64,000 bases of DNA from Deltaproteobacteria bacterium (GTDB taxonomy: Bacteria; Myxococcota_A; UBA9160; UBA4427): contig PBFW01000070.1 of assembly GCA_002719955.1 (NCBI GenBank), positions 124,001 through 188,000 on the forward strand. Reading direction: 5' to 3'. Every line of letters begins with the position of its first letter. The first letter of the stretch is position 1. The notes under the pieces were generated by a model. It was not told the origin of the DNA and made no database searches. It saw only the letters and a program-made list of their open reading frames with translations. Below, piece after piece: positions 17,939-25,940 of this stretch. A program made the position numbers and the translations under genes.

Positions 17939-19525
17939 TCAGTCGAGGAGCGCTTTTGAGCGTGCGCGCAGTTCGTTCTTGACGACCTTGCCCGACGCAT
18001 TGGTCGGTAGCTCTTCGACGATCTCGAAGCGGCGCGGGACCTTGTAGTTGGCCATGTTTGCGCGGCTCCAGGCGATCAATGCCTCATTGTCGAGACTCGC
18101 GCCGGGGACCGGGACGACGAAGGCCATGCCGACCTCACCCATGCGCTCATCGGGTACGCCGATGACGGCGGCCGCCGCGATCGATTCGTGTTGGAAGAGC
18201 AGGTTCTCGACCTCGGCGGGATAGACATTGAAGCCGCCCATGATGAACATGTCCTTGATGCGGTCGGTGATTCGCAGGTATCCGCGCTCGTCCATCACGG
18301 CGATATCGCCGGTATGCAGCCAGCCGTCGGCGTCGATCGCCTTGGCCGTCTCTTCGTCGTCTCCCCAATAACCGCGCATGACGTGGTAGCCGCGGGTCCA
18401 GATTTCGCCGGGCTCGCCGCGCGGAACTTCCTTGCCGTCGGGATCGACACAGATGGTCTCGGTATCGGGGATCGGTCGTCCGCAGGTGGTAGCGATCGTC
18501 TCGTCGTCATCGCCCAGACGGCAGGCGGAGACCGTGCCGGAGCTCTCGGTGAGGCCGTAGGCGGTGAGCACATCGCTGAAACCGAGCTCGCTGCGCATGC
18601 GTTTGACGAGTTCGACGGGCACCGCGGCACCTCCGGTCACCGCGAGACGGAGCGAGGATGTGTCGTATCGATCGCGGTCGGGGAAGGTCAACATGGTTTG
18701 ATAGATCGTCGGTGAGCCGGGCATGACCGTGATCTTCTCGCGCTCGATTCGCTCGAGCGTTGGACCCACGTCGAAGACGGGCTCGGGCAGGGCGGTCGCG
18801 CCGTGAATGATGCAAGCGAGCCAGCCGCTCTTGTATCCGAAGGAGTGGAAAAAGGGCATGATGATCAGGTAACGATCCCCGGCGCGGAGACCGACCGATT
18901 CGCCCCAGGCGTTGAAGACCTTGAGATTCTGCCCGTGAGCGGTCGTCACGGCCTTCGGGTTGCCCGTCGTTCCCGAGGTGAAGATGAAATCCGAGAGATC
19001 CTCGGGGTCGATTTCAGCAGCTCGTGCCCGAGCGGCTTCCGGTGTCACGGACTCGCTGCGGGCAAGGAAATCGTCCCAGCCAATTCCATTCTTGCTCACG
19101 CCCTCGATCAGGACGATGCCCTCCAGGTCCGGAAGCGCCTGATCGGCGATCGAATCTGCGTAGTTCAAGCCAAGGAAATCGCCCATCGTGAAGAGCATTC
19201 TTGCGCCACTCTTCTCGAGGACATAGCTAGCCTCCGTCGCTTTGAAGCGCGTATTCAGCGTGACGAGGATCGCGCCCGCGGATTGCAGGCCGAGGGCTGC
19301 GACCTCCCAGCGCCACCCGTTTGGCGCCCAGATCGCGACCCGGTCTCCACGTTGGACCCCGGAGGCGATGAAGGCGCGCGCAGCTTCTTCGGCGGCGGCG
19401 GCGAGTTCGCTGAAGGTGAGGCGCGTGTCCCCGTCTTCGAGCGCCGAGACGTCGGGCCAGAGTTCCGTGGCTCGAGTCAGCGCACCGGGGATCGTCATTT
19501 CGTCCCATGCAACGTCCGTGCTCAT
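17939..19525 (-). CDS. AMP-dependent acyl-CoA ligase (FadD3-like)
   Basis: A 528-residue adenylate-forming ligase. The P-loop is FTSGTTGNPKAV (about residues 182-193), followed by MPFFHSFGYKSGWLACI, YGLTESSGT, the TGDIAVMDERGYL hinge and the catalytic lysine in NASGKVVKNELRAR. The PFFHSFGYKSG segment recalls the FadD3 ligase that activates the steroid ring C/D remnant in actinobacteria; this similarity is from memory and the substrate is unproven. It is the last gene of the minus-strand operon with a thiolase, ketosynthase/DUF35 protein and two acyl-CoA dehydrogenases, 33 bases after the thiolase, and would supply the operon with its CoA thioester. Confidence 0.9.
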   Translation of the reverse strand: MSTDVAWDEMTIPGALTRATELWPDVSALEDGDTRLTFSELAAAAEEAARAFIASGVQRGDRVAIWAPNGWRWEVAALGLQSAGAILVTLNTRFKATEASYVLEKSGARMLFTMGDFLGLNYADSIADQALPDLEGIVLIEGVSKNGIGWDDFLARSESVTPEAARARAAEIDPEDLSDFIFTSGTTGNPKAVTTAHGQNLKVFNAWGESVGLRAGDRYLIIMPFFHSFGYKSGWLACIIHGATALPEPVFDVGPTLERIEREKITVMPGSPTIYQTMLTFPDRDRYDTSSLRLAVTGGAAVPVELVKRMRSELGFSDVLTAYGLTESSGTVSACRLGDDDETIATTCGRPIPDTETICVDPDGKEVPRGEPGEIWTRGYHVMRGYWGDDEETAKAIDADGWLHTGDIAVMDERGYLRITDRIKDMFIMGGFNVYPAEVENLLFQHESIAAAAVIGVPDERMGEVGMAFVVPVPGASLDNEALIAWSRANMANYKVPRRFEIVEELPTNASGKVVKNELRARSKALLD

Positions 19526-19558
19526 GCTGCGCTTCCTCTCGAAGATGGCCGTGAAGGT

Positions 19559-20725
19559 CTATTGGCGTCCGAGAACGGCGATGCCGCAGGCGGTCGGGTG
19601 TCCACCGATATTATGCGAGACCGCGAGTTTTCCCTCGGCGCCCTTGACCTGCCGTTTGCCCGCATTGCCGCGGAGTTGTTGAACGTTTTCGTAGACCATG
19701 CGGACGCCGGTCGCGCCGGTGGGATGGCCGAAGGTCTTGAGGCCGCCATCGGTGTTGACGGGCAAATCCCCGGACAGTTCGAACGCGCCGTCGGCGATAT
19801 GTTCCTTCGCCGAGCCCTTCTCGCAGAAGCCGAGATCTTCGTAGGTGAGGAGTTCGGTGAGAGAGAAGCAGTCGTGGACCTGGGCGAGTCCGACCTCCGC
19901 CCTGGGATCGGTGATTCCCGCCATCTCGTAGACGTCCTGCCGAGCCCAGGCGGTCGGCTTCCACGAGAGGAAATCATTGTTTGGATCTTTTTGCGGGTTC
20001 GGGCCCGCGCGAACGGTCACGCCCTTTACGAGTACCGGCTCCTTGGAATACTGGCTGGCGATTTCGCTGCGCGTGAGGATCACCGCGGCGGCACCGTCGG
20101 TCTGCGCCGCCGAATCGTAGAGTCCGAAGGGCCAGGAGATGATGCGCGCCTTGAAATAATCTTCTTCGGTGATCGGGCGCTTCAGGAACGATTTCGGTGC
20201 CAGGCAGCCATTGGCGTGATTCTTGATCGCGATCTTCGCGAGATCCTCGCGGCCCGCACCGTATTTGTCGAAGTAGGTCGCGGCGGCCAGCGAGAACCAG
20301 CCGGCGGGTGTCTGGGGCAGATCGCGCACGCGGTCGACGACGACGCTGGGGCCGGAGACGCCGCGATCCTTGGGCTTGTCGTATCCGACCACGAGGACGG
20401 TGTCATAGAGGCCCGCTGCGATCGACATGACGCCGAGACGGATGAGGTCGGTCCCGGTCGCGCAATAATTGGTCGCGAAGGAGACGGGCTTGTTGAAGAG
20501 TTTGAGCGCGTCGGCGCATTCGTGGGGGCCGCTACGGGAGTAGAGCGAACCGGTGAACACCGCATCGATCTCTTCCTGGGGTTTCTCGATACCCGCGTCG
20601 GCATACGCTTCATAGGCCGCGTCGACGATCATGTCCGAGGGAGACTGGTCCCAGTTCTCGCCGAATTGGCAACATCCTGCACCGACGATGGAGACCTTGT
20701 CGCGGATCGATTCCTTGTTCGCCAT
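19559..20725 (-). CDS. Thiolase-like lipid-transfer protein (SCP-x/Ltp type)
   Basis: A 388-residue thiolase-superfamily protein. Cys88 in FATNYCATGTD is at the nucleophile position, QVHDCFSLTELL supplies the His of the SCP-x class, and GGLKTFGHPTGATG is the last active-site loop. Proteins of this type either cleave 3-oxoacyl-CoAs thiolytically or, as Ltp2 in steroid breakdown, act as retro-aldolases together with a DUF35 partner. The adjacent gene (20828) encodes a DUF35 domain, which fits such a partnership. ATG 20725 (MANKESIRDKV) is chosen as start; the longer open frame upstream has no family similarity. Confidence 0.87.
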   Translation of the reverse strand: MANKESIRDKVSIVGAGCCQFGENWDQSPSDMIVDAAYEAYADAGIEKPQEEIDAVFTGSLYSRSGPHECADALKLFNKPVSFATNYCATGTDLIRLGVMSIAAGLYDTVLVVGYDKPKDRGVSGPSVVVDRVRDLPQTPAGWFSLAAATYFDKYGAGREDLAKIAIKNHANGCLAPKSFLKRPITEEDYFKARIISWPFGLYDSAAQTDGAAAVILTRSEIASQYSKEPVLVKGVTVRAGPNPQKDPNNDFLSWKPTAWARQDVYEMAGITDPRAEVGLAQVHDCFSLTELLTYEDLGFCEKGSAKEHIADGAFELSGDLPVNTDGGLKTFGHPTGATGVRMVYENVQQLRGNAGKRQVKGAEGKLAVSHNIGGHPTACGIAVLGRQ

Positions 20726-20827
20726 GCTGGTTCGTCTCTTTCTTCGAGTCGCGAGGTGCGAGGTCGCTCGCGCTCGATTGGATGGGGTTGGGACCGGCGG
20801 GCGGGGCGTGGTGCCCACCGCGGATTT

Positions 20828-22243
20828 CTAGAGCGATTCCGGTTTCGGAATGCCCTTCCAGTAGTAGTTCGGTCGGCCACCCGACTCGTGGATCTTGCGG
20901 AAGATGAACTCGACTTCCTGGCCGATCTTCATCTGGTCCGGGTCGACTTCGACGACCTGCAGGTGGATGCGTGCGCCGTCGACATCGACGATGGTGACGA
21001 CCGTTGGCGGATTCGGCGTCGGGAAGAAATAGTCGAAGGTGTAGGTCACGACCTGGCCGGTCCGATCTGAGAGTCGGACTCGCTCGAAATTGTCTTTCGC
21101 GAAGCAGGATTCGCAGAGGCGCTGGGCCGGGAACTGGATCGCGTTGCAGCTGCGGCATTGCTGTCCCAGCAGGCTGAGGTCGTCGTCGCGTTCCCGGTAG
21201 AGGATCGTGGCGGAGAGCCCCGGGTTCGTGCCCGCATCCCATTCGCTGGTCGCGAACCCCTTGGCCTTGACGTAATCGTCGTAGTCGGCGACGACGCGTC
21301 GCCGCGGCAGGTGCCACGCGACACCGCGGCGAGCTTCGAGTTTTTCGATCTGGTCGGTCGTTCGGAAGGAGGTGGCATCGGCGCCGTTCCCGAAATTCGC
21401 GAGCAGGATTCGCTCGCCCGGCTTCGCGCGCTCGAGTGCGGCTACGAGCAGGAGCGGGGCGAAGGCGGCACCGGCATTGCCGAGCTGTCCGAAGAGCGGT
21501 GCCTGGATCGCTTCTTTGGCGGCTCCGACGTCCTTCGCGAGGCGACCGTGGGAGCGGGCGTCCGGCGCGTAGAGGGCGACCCGGTCGTAGTCTGTGATCT
21601 GGGTTCCGCTGCCCTCGAGCAGGCCGCTGACGCTTGCTCTCATATTGGGCGTATAGGATTCCTGGATGACGAAGCGTTCCTCCCAGGTGTGGGTGAACTC
21701 GTGGCCGATCGGGCGCCAGACGTCGGTGATTTCGTCCGAGACCGCGTGGAAGCCCTCGAGCGTCGCAATCGCGTCGCCGTCGGCGATCAGGAAGGCGGCC
21801 GCGCCGTCTCCGAAATTGGCTTCCATGCCGGATTTGGGTGCGGCCAGGCGTGCATCGCTCGTGATCACGAGTGCGGTGCGAGCGGAACCCGCCTTGACGG
21901 CATCGAAGGCGGCGCGCAGCGCGGAGGTTCCCGCACGAGTCGAACCCGTGTGGTCGGCGGTCTGCACCTCTCGTCCGAGATCGAGGACGCGCGCGATGAG
22001 CGCGGCGGCCTGCTTCTCCTGGAAGGGCAGCGTCGTCGATGCGAAGAGCAGCATATCCACCTGGGATCGGTCGATGCCCTCGAGGCAATGGATGGCCGCG
22101 GCTGCACCGAGGGTCAGGGCGTCTTCGTCGTTCCAGGCGACGGCGCGTTCCGGCCCGCCCTCCTTGGGCTTTCGCCCGCCGATCACAGAGAGCGGCAGAC
22201 GCGTGCGCGGGATATAGGCGCCGTAGGAAATGATTCCGATCAT
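20828..22243 (-). CDS. HMG-CoA synthase/KAS III-like protein fused to a zinc-ribbon OB-fold (DUF35) domain, no nucleophilic Cys
   Basis: 471 residues in two parts. Residues 1-330 look like a ketosynthase III/HMG-CoA synthase fold (MIGIISYGAYIPRTRL start, FGDGAAAFLIAD, FGQLGNAGAAFAPLL). Residues about 350-471 carry a zinc ribbon, CRSC and CESC, followed by an OB-fold, the DUF35 arrangement. The usual active-site cysteine is absent: the loop reads TADHTGSTRAGTSAL, and the only Cys in the first domain is Cys53, far from the site. It may be an acyl-CoA binding partner, not a condensing enzyme. Its neighbour at 19559 is a thiolase-like protein that could use the DUF35 domain, as Ltp2 uses ChsH2. 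Confidence 0.82.
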   Translation of the reverse strand: MIGIISYGAYIPRTRLPLSVIGGRKPKEGGPERAVAWNDEDALTLGAAAAIHCLEGIDRSQVDMLLFASTTLPFQEKQAAALIARVLDLGREVQTADHTGSTRAGTSALRAAFDAVKAGSARTALVITSDARLAAPKSGMEANFGDGAAAFLIADGDAIATLEGFHAVSDEITDVWRPIGHEFTHTWEERFVIQESYTPNMRASVSGLLEGSGTQITDYDRVALYAPDARSHGRLAKDVGAAKEAIQAPLFGQLGNAGAAFAPLLLVAALERAKPGERILLANFGNGADATSFRTTDQIEKLEARRGVAWHLPRRRVVADYDDYVKAKGFATSEWDAGTNPGLSATILYRERDDDLSLLGQQCRSCNAIQFPAQRLCESCFAKDNFERVRLSDRTGQVVTYTFDYFFPTPNPPTVVTIVDVDGARIHLQVVEVDPDQMKIGQEVEFIFRKIHESGGRPNYYWKGIPKPESL

Positions 22244-22291
22244 CGCGGACTCCGTCGATTCGAGCCGGTGGGGGCTCGTCGACCGTTCGTG

Positions 22292-23287
22292 CTAGTCGAG
22301 CGCTTCGAGGATCTCAGCGATCTTCTCGGCGTGTTCGTCCTGGTTTCCAAAGGTGTTCTCGCAGACCCAGGCTCGTTTCAGGTAGTAATGTGCCAGGACT
22401 TCCCAGGTGTAGCCCATGCCGCCATGGACCTGGATCCCGGTGCGTGCGTTGCGAATGGCGCTCTCGCCCGCCGTGATCTTCGCAGAGGAGACGGCGCGTT
22501 GCACATTGGCCACTTCGGGGGCGTCGAGGGTCGCGCCGGCATTATAGGCTCCGGCGCGAGCCGCTTCTTGCTTTACGAACATCTCCGCGAGCATGTGTTT
22601 GACCGCCTGGAAACCGCCGATGACACGGCCGAATTGTTGCCTTTCCTTTGCGTATTCGTTGGCGAGTTCGAGGGCGCCTTCGGCGAGGCCGAGTTGTATC
22701 GCCGAAACCAGGGTCGTCCCCACGAGTCGCCATTGGGCTGCGGCTTCGGCATCACCGATCTGCTCACCCTCGGGCAGCGAGGCCGCGCGATGGATCGGAG
22801 TCATCGGATCGAGGGGGACCTCGACCTCCGTTGCCTCGACCTTGCGCGGATCGACCTGGTAGATGCCTTCGGGTCGCAGGACGATCAGCGCGTCGAGACT
22901 CTCGAGATGCTCGAGCAGGATCGGGTCCGTCTGCTCGGCCGACTCGCTGCCCGTCAGGTCGATACCGCCGACGACGGTCTCGCCACTCGCGGCTCCGTCG
23001 ACGAGGCCGGCAGCGAGGTGACTCCAGATGATCGGGCCCGGGACGAGCCGACGGCCGAGTTCTTCGAAGACGAGAACCGCATCGGCATGGCCGAGGCCGA
23101 CGCCGCCTTCGTCTTCGGGCAGCCGCAGCGCGAATACGCCCATGTCGGCGAGTTCGGTCCAGAGCTCGCGGTCGAAGCCCTGCGACTTTTCGAGGTCGGG
23201 AATCCGTTCATTCGGGACCTGGCCTTCTATGAAACTTCGGATGCCTTCGCGCAGCGCTTTCTGGTCTTCGGTGGGTTGGAAATCCAC
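22292..23287 (-). CDS. Acyl-CoA dehydrogenase, short subunit type
   Basis: A 331-residue acyl-CoA dehydrogenase fold, about 50 residues shorter than the usual chain. The N-terminal helical domain begins MDFQPTEDQKALREGIRSF; the middle beta domain is reduced; the C-terminal helices contain EYAKERQQFGRVIGGFQAVK and IQVHGGMGYTWEVLAHYYL. Short chains of this kind often pair with a full-length chain to form heterotetramers with half the FAD sites, as ChsE1/ChsE2 do in steroid degradation. The full-length partner would be the gene at 23375, 87 bases upstream in the same operon. The pairing is inferred, not shown. Confidence 0.88.
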   Translation of the reverse strand: MDFQPTEDQKALREGIRSFIEGQVPNERIPDLEKSQGFDRELWTELADMGVFALRLPEDEGGVGLGHADAVLVFEELGRRLVPGPIIWSHLAAGLVDGAASGETVVGGIDLTGSESAEQTDPILLEHLESLDALIVLRPEGIYQVDPRKVEATEVEVPLDPMTPIHRAASLPEGEQIGDAEAAAQWRLVGTTLVSAIQLGLAEGALELANEYAKERQQFGRVIGGFQAVKHMLAEMFVKQEAARAGAYNAGATLDAPEVANVQRAVSSAKITAGESAIRNARTGIQVHGGMGYTWEVLAHYYLKRAWVCENTFGNQDEHAEKIAEILEALD

Positions 23288-23374
23288 GATGTCTCCTCGA
23301 GCCTCTCATGCGGGATCTGGGATGGGAGTCGCGACGGGTCGCGGCGCGTCCTGGGGTCGGGGGCCCTTTTGGAA

Positions 23375-24592
23375 TCAGGGCGCGTTCGGCTTCGGTTCCT
23401 TGGGCAGGCCGAGAATGCGCTCACCGATGATGTTTTTCTGGATCTGGGTGCTGCCCGCGGCGATCGCGACCTTGATCGCGTTGAAATGCCTTTCCAGGAA
23501 GAGATCCGAGGGCAGCTCACCGATCTCCGACCGGGAGAGGCCCGCGCGCCCCAGCAGCCGCACGGCGAGTTCCGTCGTGCGCTGGAAGATATCGGTGTAG
23601 TAGAGCTTGACCGCGGAGGCTCCGACACCGGGCACGCCCGACTCCTTCGCCTCGCACACCGAGAGCTTGACCATCGCCCAGAGACTCTCGAGTTCGCCGG
23701 AGAGATGCCCGATTTCACTCCGCAACGCCTTGTCGTCCCAGGCGGTTGCGCCGTGGCGCGTGATCTTCTTTGCGGTCTGGATCATCTCCTGGAGAAAAGC
23801 CTGGAGCTGGATCATGTCGCTGGCGAAAGCGGTCCCGCGTTCGAAGCGAAGTGTCACGTTGGTCACTCGCCAGCCGTCGTTCTCGGCGCCGACCAGGTTC
23901 GCGACCGGAATCCGCACGTTTTCGAGGAAGACCTCTGAGAATTCGCCTTCCCCCTCGAGCGTCGGCAGGGGTCGGATATCGATTCCATCGAGGTGCATCG
24001 GCATGATGAGCCAGCTGATTCCGCCGTGCTTCGACGCATCGGGGTCGGTCCGAACGAGCAGTTCGCAATAATCGGCGACCTGCGCGAAGGAGGTCCAGAT
24101 CTTGTGGCCGCTGACGAGATAGTGGTCGCCGTCCCGTTCGGCCTTGGTCTGCAGGCCCGCGAGATCCGAACCGGCGACGGGCTCGGAAAAGCCCTGACAC
24201 CAGATTTCCTGGCCCGAGATGATACGGGGGATATGGGCGGCTTTTTGCGCCTCGGTCCCCTCGGCCATGATCGTCGGGCCGCCGTGGAGAAGGCCGACGA
24301 AATTGACGCCCACGTAGGGCGCGTTGGCCTTGGCAATCTCTTCGAAATAGATCAGCTGTTCGACCAGGGATGCGTCCCGACCACCGTATTCCTTGGGCCA
24401 GTTGATTCCGGCATAGCCGGCGTCGAAGAGCCTCTTCTGCCAGCCCGCGTCGTAGGCGCGGCGGGCGTCCCAGTCATGGATCGGCGGCGGGGAGCCGTAG
24501 GTCGGAACCTCGGCGGCCAGCCAGCCGGCGAGTTCCTTGCGAAATTCCTGCTCTTCGGCGGTGTATCGGAGGTCCACGTCCCCATCCTCCAC
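23375..24592 (-). CDS. Acyl-CoA dehydrogenase, full-length subunit
   Basis: A 405-residue acyl-CoA dehydrogenase. Key blocks are WCQGFSEPVAGSDLAGLQTK (FAD-binding and signature 1), GHKIWTSFAQVADYCELLVR, and the C-terminal AAGSTQIQKNIIGERILGLP. The common catalytic Glu just before the (G)(S/T)xQIQ block is Ala here, so the base must sit elsewhere, for example in the FERG helix as in isovaleryl-type enzymes, or in a partner. It is the first gene of a five-gene minus-strand operon reaching to 17939; the 21-bp palindrome at 24712 lies 120 bases before its start. Confidence 0.9.
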   Translation of the reverse strand: MEDGDVDLRYTAEEQEFRKELAGWLAAEVPTYGSPPPIHDWDARRAYDAGWQKRLFDAGYAGINWPKEYGGRDASLVEQLIYFEEIAKANAPYVGVNFVGLLHGGPTIMAEGTEAQKAAHIPRIISGQEIWCQGFSEPVAGSDLAGLQTKAERDGDHYLVSGHKIWTSFAQVADYCELLVRTDPDASKHGGISWLIMPMHLDGIDIRPLPTLEGEGEFSEVFLENVRIPVANLVGAENDGWRVTNVTLRFERGTAFASDMIQLQAFLQEMIQTAKKITRHGATAWDDKALRSEIGHLSGELESLWAMVKLSVCEAKESGVPGVGASAVKLYYTDIFQRTTELAVRLLGRAGLSRSEIGELPSDLFLERHFNAIKVAIAAGSTQIQKNIIGERILGLPKEPKPNAP

Positions 24593-24711
24593 GGCACCGC
24601 GGAGCAGGGGGCTCCCGGGGCCGGTGACGCTCGACCTTCCGGTCGCTCGCCCACGTTACGGCCCCCGATTTCCAACGCTCAACGTGCCGGGGCAAGGGGG
24701 GACGGTGTAAA

Positions 24712-24732
24712 TACGATCCGCAGCGTATCGAA
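24712..24732. promoter_or_regulatory. 21-bp imperfect palindrome, probable TetR-type operator (strong copy)
   Basis: The halves are TACGATCCG (24712-24720) and CGTATCGAA (24724-24732) around CAG; seven of nine positions are symmetric. The sequence shares all but four of its 21 bases with the copy at 60914. It lies in the 214-base gap upstream of the acyl-CoA dehydrogenase operon that starts at 24592. A TetR-family regulator in the window (58570) is the natural candidate to bind it. Confidence 0.6.
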
Positions 24733-24806
24733 ATGAAAATGGCCAGTCAAAGGCGGATCGGACTCGGGAAATCGCTCCCCGCGGCGCCCGTCCGGGCGGG
24801 TTTCCG

Positions 24807-25688
24807 CTAGAAGCGGTCGATATATTGGATGTAGTCGTCGAGGACGGGGAGCACCTCGTCGGCGGGGGCCGAGGGAATCCGCAGGACACATTCCGTGACG
24901 CCGGTCCGCTTGTAGTAGGAGAGTTTCTCGTCGCTCGGGAAGACGCCCATCGGGACGACGTGGAGGTCACGTGGGTCGCGGCCGCGCTCTTCGAGGAGTC
25001 CGCGCAGGGTCTGCAACTGCTCGGACATGCCCGCGCCGCCGATCGGCATCCAACCGTCCGCATATTCCGCGATCTGGGAGAAGAGCTTGGGGCCGGCTCC
25101 ACCGCCGATGAGGATTCGTGGACCGGGCTTCTGGATCGGTTTCGGCCATTGCCAGGAGGGTTCGAAACGGACGAACTCCCCGTCGAAGGAGGCGACCTCG
25201 TTCGTCCACAATCCCTGCATCGCGAGCATGACCTCGCGCACATGAGCGCGACGGCGCTTCACGTCGATTCCGTGATTTTCCATTTCCTCGTGGTTCCAGC
25301 CGTAGCCGATCCCGAAGACGAAGCGACCCTGTGACATCCAATCGAGGGTCGCGAGTTCCTTGGCGAAGGTGATGGGGTCGTGTTGTGCGGGCAGACCGAT
25401 GCCCGTCCCGAGCAGGATCTTTTCCGTCACCGCCGCGGCTGCCGCGAGCGCGATATAGGGATCCGGGCTGCGCAGATATTCTTCGCCGAGTTCCGGGGTG
25501 CCGGTCGGCGCCGGGGTGCGGCGGCTGGTCGGGATATGCGTGTGCTCGGGGATGTAGAGGGAATGGAATCCGCGGGCCTCGACCTCGCGCGCGACCTCGA
25601 CCGGATGCATCGCCCTGTCCGTCGCGTGGAACGCGACACCGATCTTCATCGGCCCCACTCCGGGGGTCTGTTCGGATGCGTCGCTCAT
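24807..25688 (-). CDS. LLM class (probably F420-dependent) oxidoreductase
   Basis: A 293-residue luciferase-like TIM-barrel protein. MKIGVAFHATDRAMHP begins strand 1, LYIPEHTHIP follows, and LATLDWMSQGRFVFGIGYGW and RILIGGGAGPKLFSQIAEYADGW are the hallmark cofactor-binding blocks of F420-dependent members. It probably moves a hydride to or from F420 on an alcohol, aldehyde or enoyl substrate; FMN cannot be excluded. ATG 25688 has GAGGAG at good spacing (the gene starts MSDASEQ). It lies upstream of and in the same direction as the acyl-CoA operon, but the 214-base gap with an operator suggests a separate transcript. No F420 synthesis genes are visible. Confidence 0.88.
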   Translation of the reverse strand: MSDASEQTPGVGPMKIGVAFHATDRAMHPVEVAREVEARGFHSLYIPEHTHIPTSRRTPAPTGTPELGEEYLRSPDPYIALAAAAAVTEKILLGTGIGLPAQHDPITFAKELATLDWMSQGRFVFGIGYGWNHEEMENHGIDVKRRRAHVREVMLAMQGLWTNEVASFDGEFVRFEPSWQWPKPIQKPGPRILIGGGAGPKLFSQIAEYADGWMPIGGAGMSEQLQTLRGLLEERGRDPRDLHVVPMGVFPSDEKLSYYKRTGVTECVLRIPSAPADEVLPVLDDYIQYIDRF

Positions 25689-25940
25689 CTCGAGGGCTCC
25701 TCGTTCCCGGCGATGGCGCTTTGGACGGCTTCCCGATGCGTGGATCGCATCCGTCGGGGTGTGAATCGTATAGGCCGTCATGGCGCCGGCGTCGAATCTG
25801 CGCCTTCCCCGGCATCGCCCCGGAGACGACCGGTGGGGGGGCTCCAAGGCGTTGGGTGGGCGGTGACCTACGCTACCGTGCGCCGGTCGTGAGACGCACG
25901 ATCAGGGCCTCCGGGACGCGCATTCGCGCCCGATCCGATC

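Noticed and set aside
18803..23938. Very long plus-strand open frames (755 and 926 codons) opposite the acyl-CoA operon
   Set aside because: They are antisense to genes with clear family motifs, lack similarity and ribosome-binding sites, and arise easily in high-GC coding DNA.
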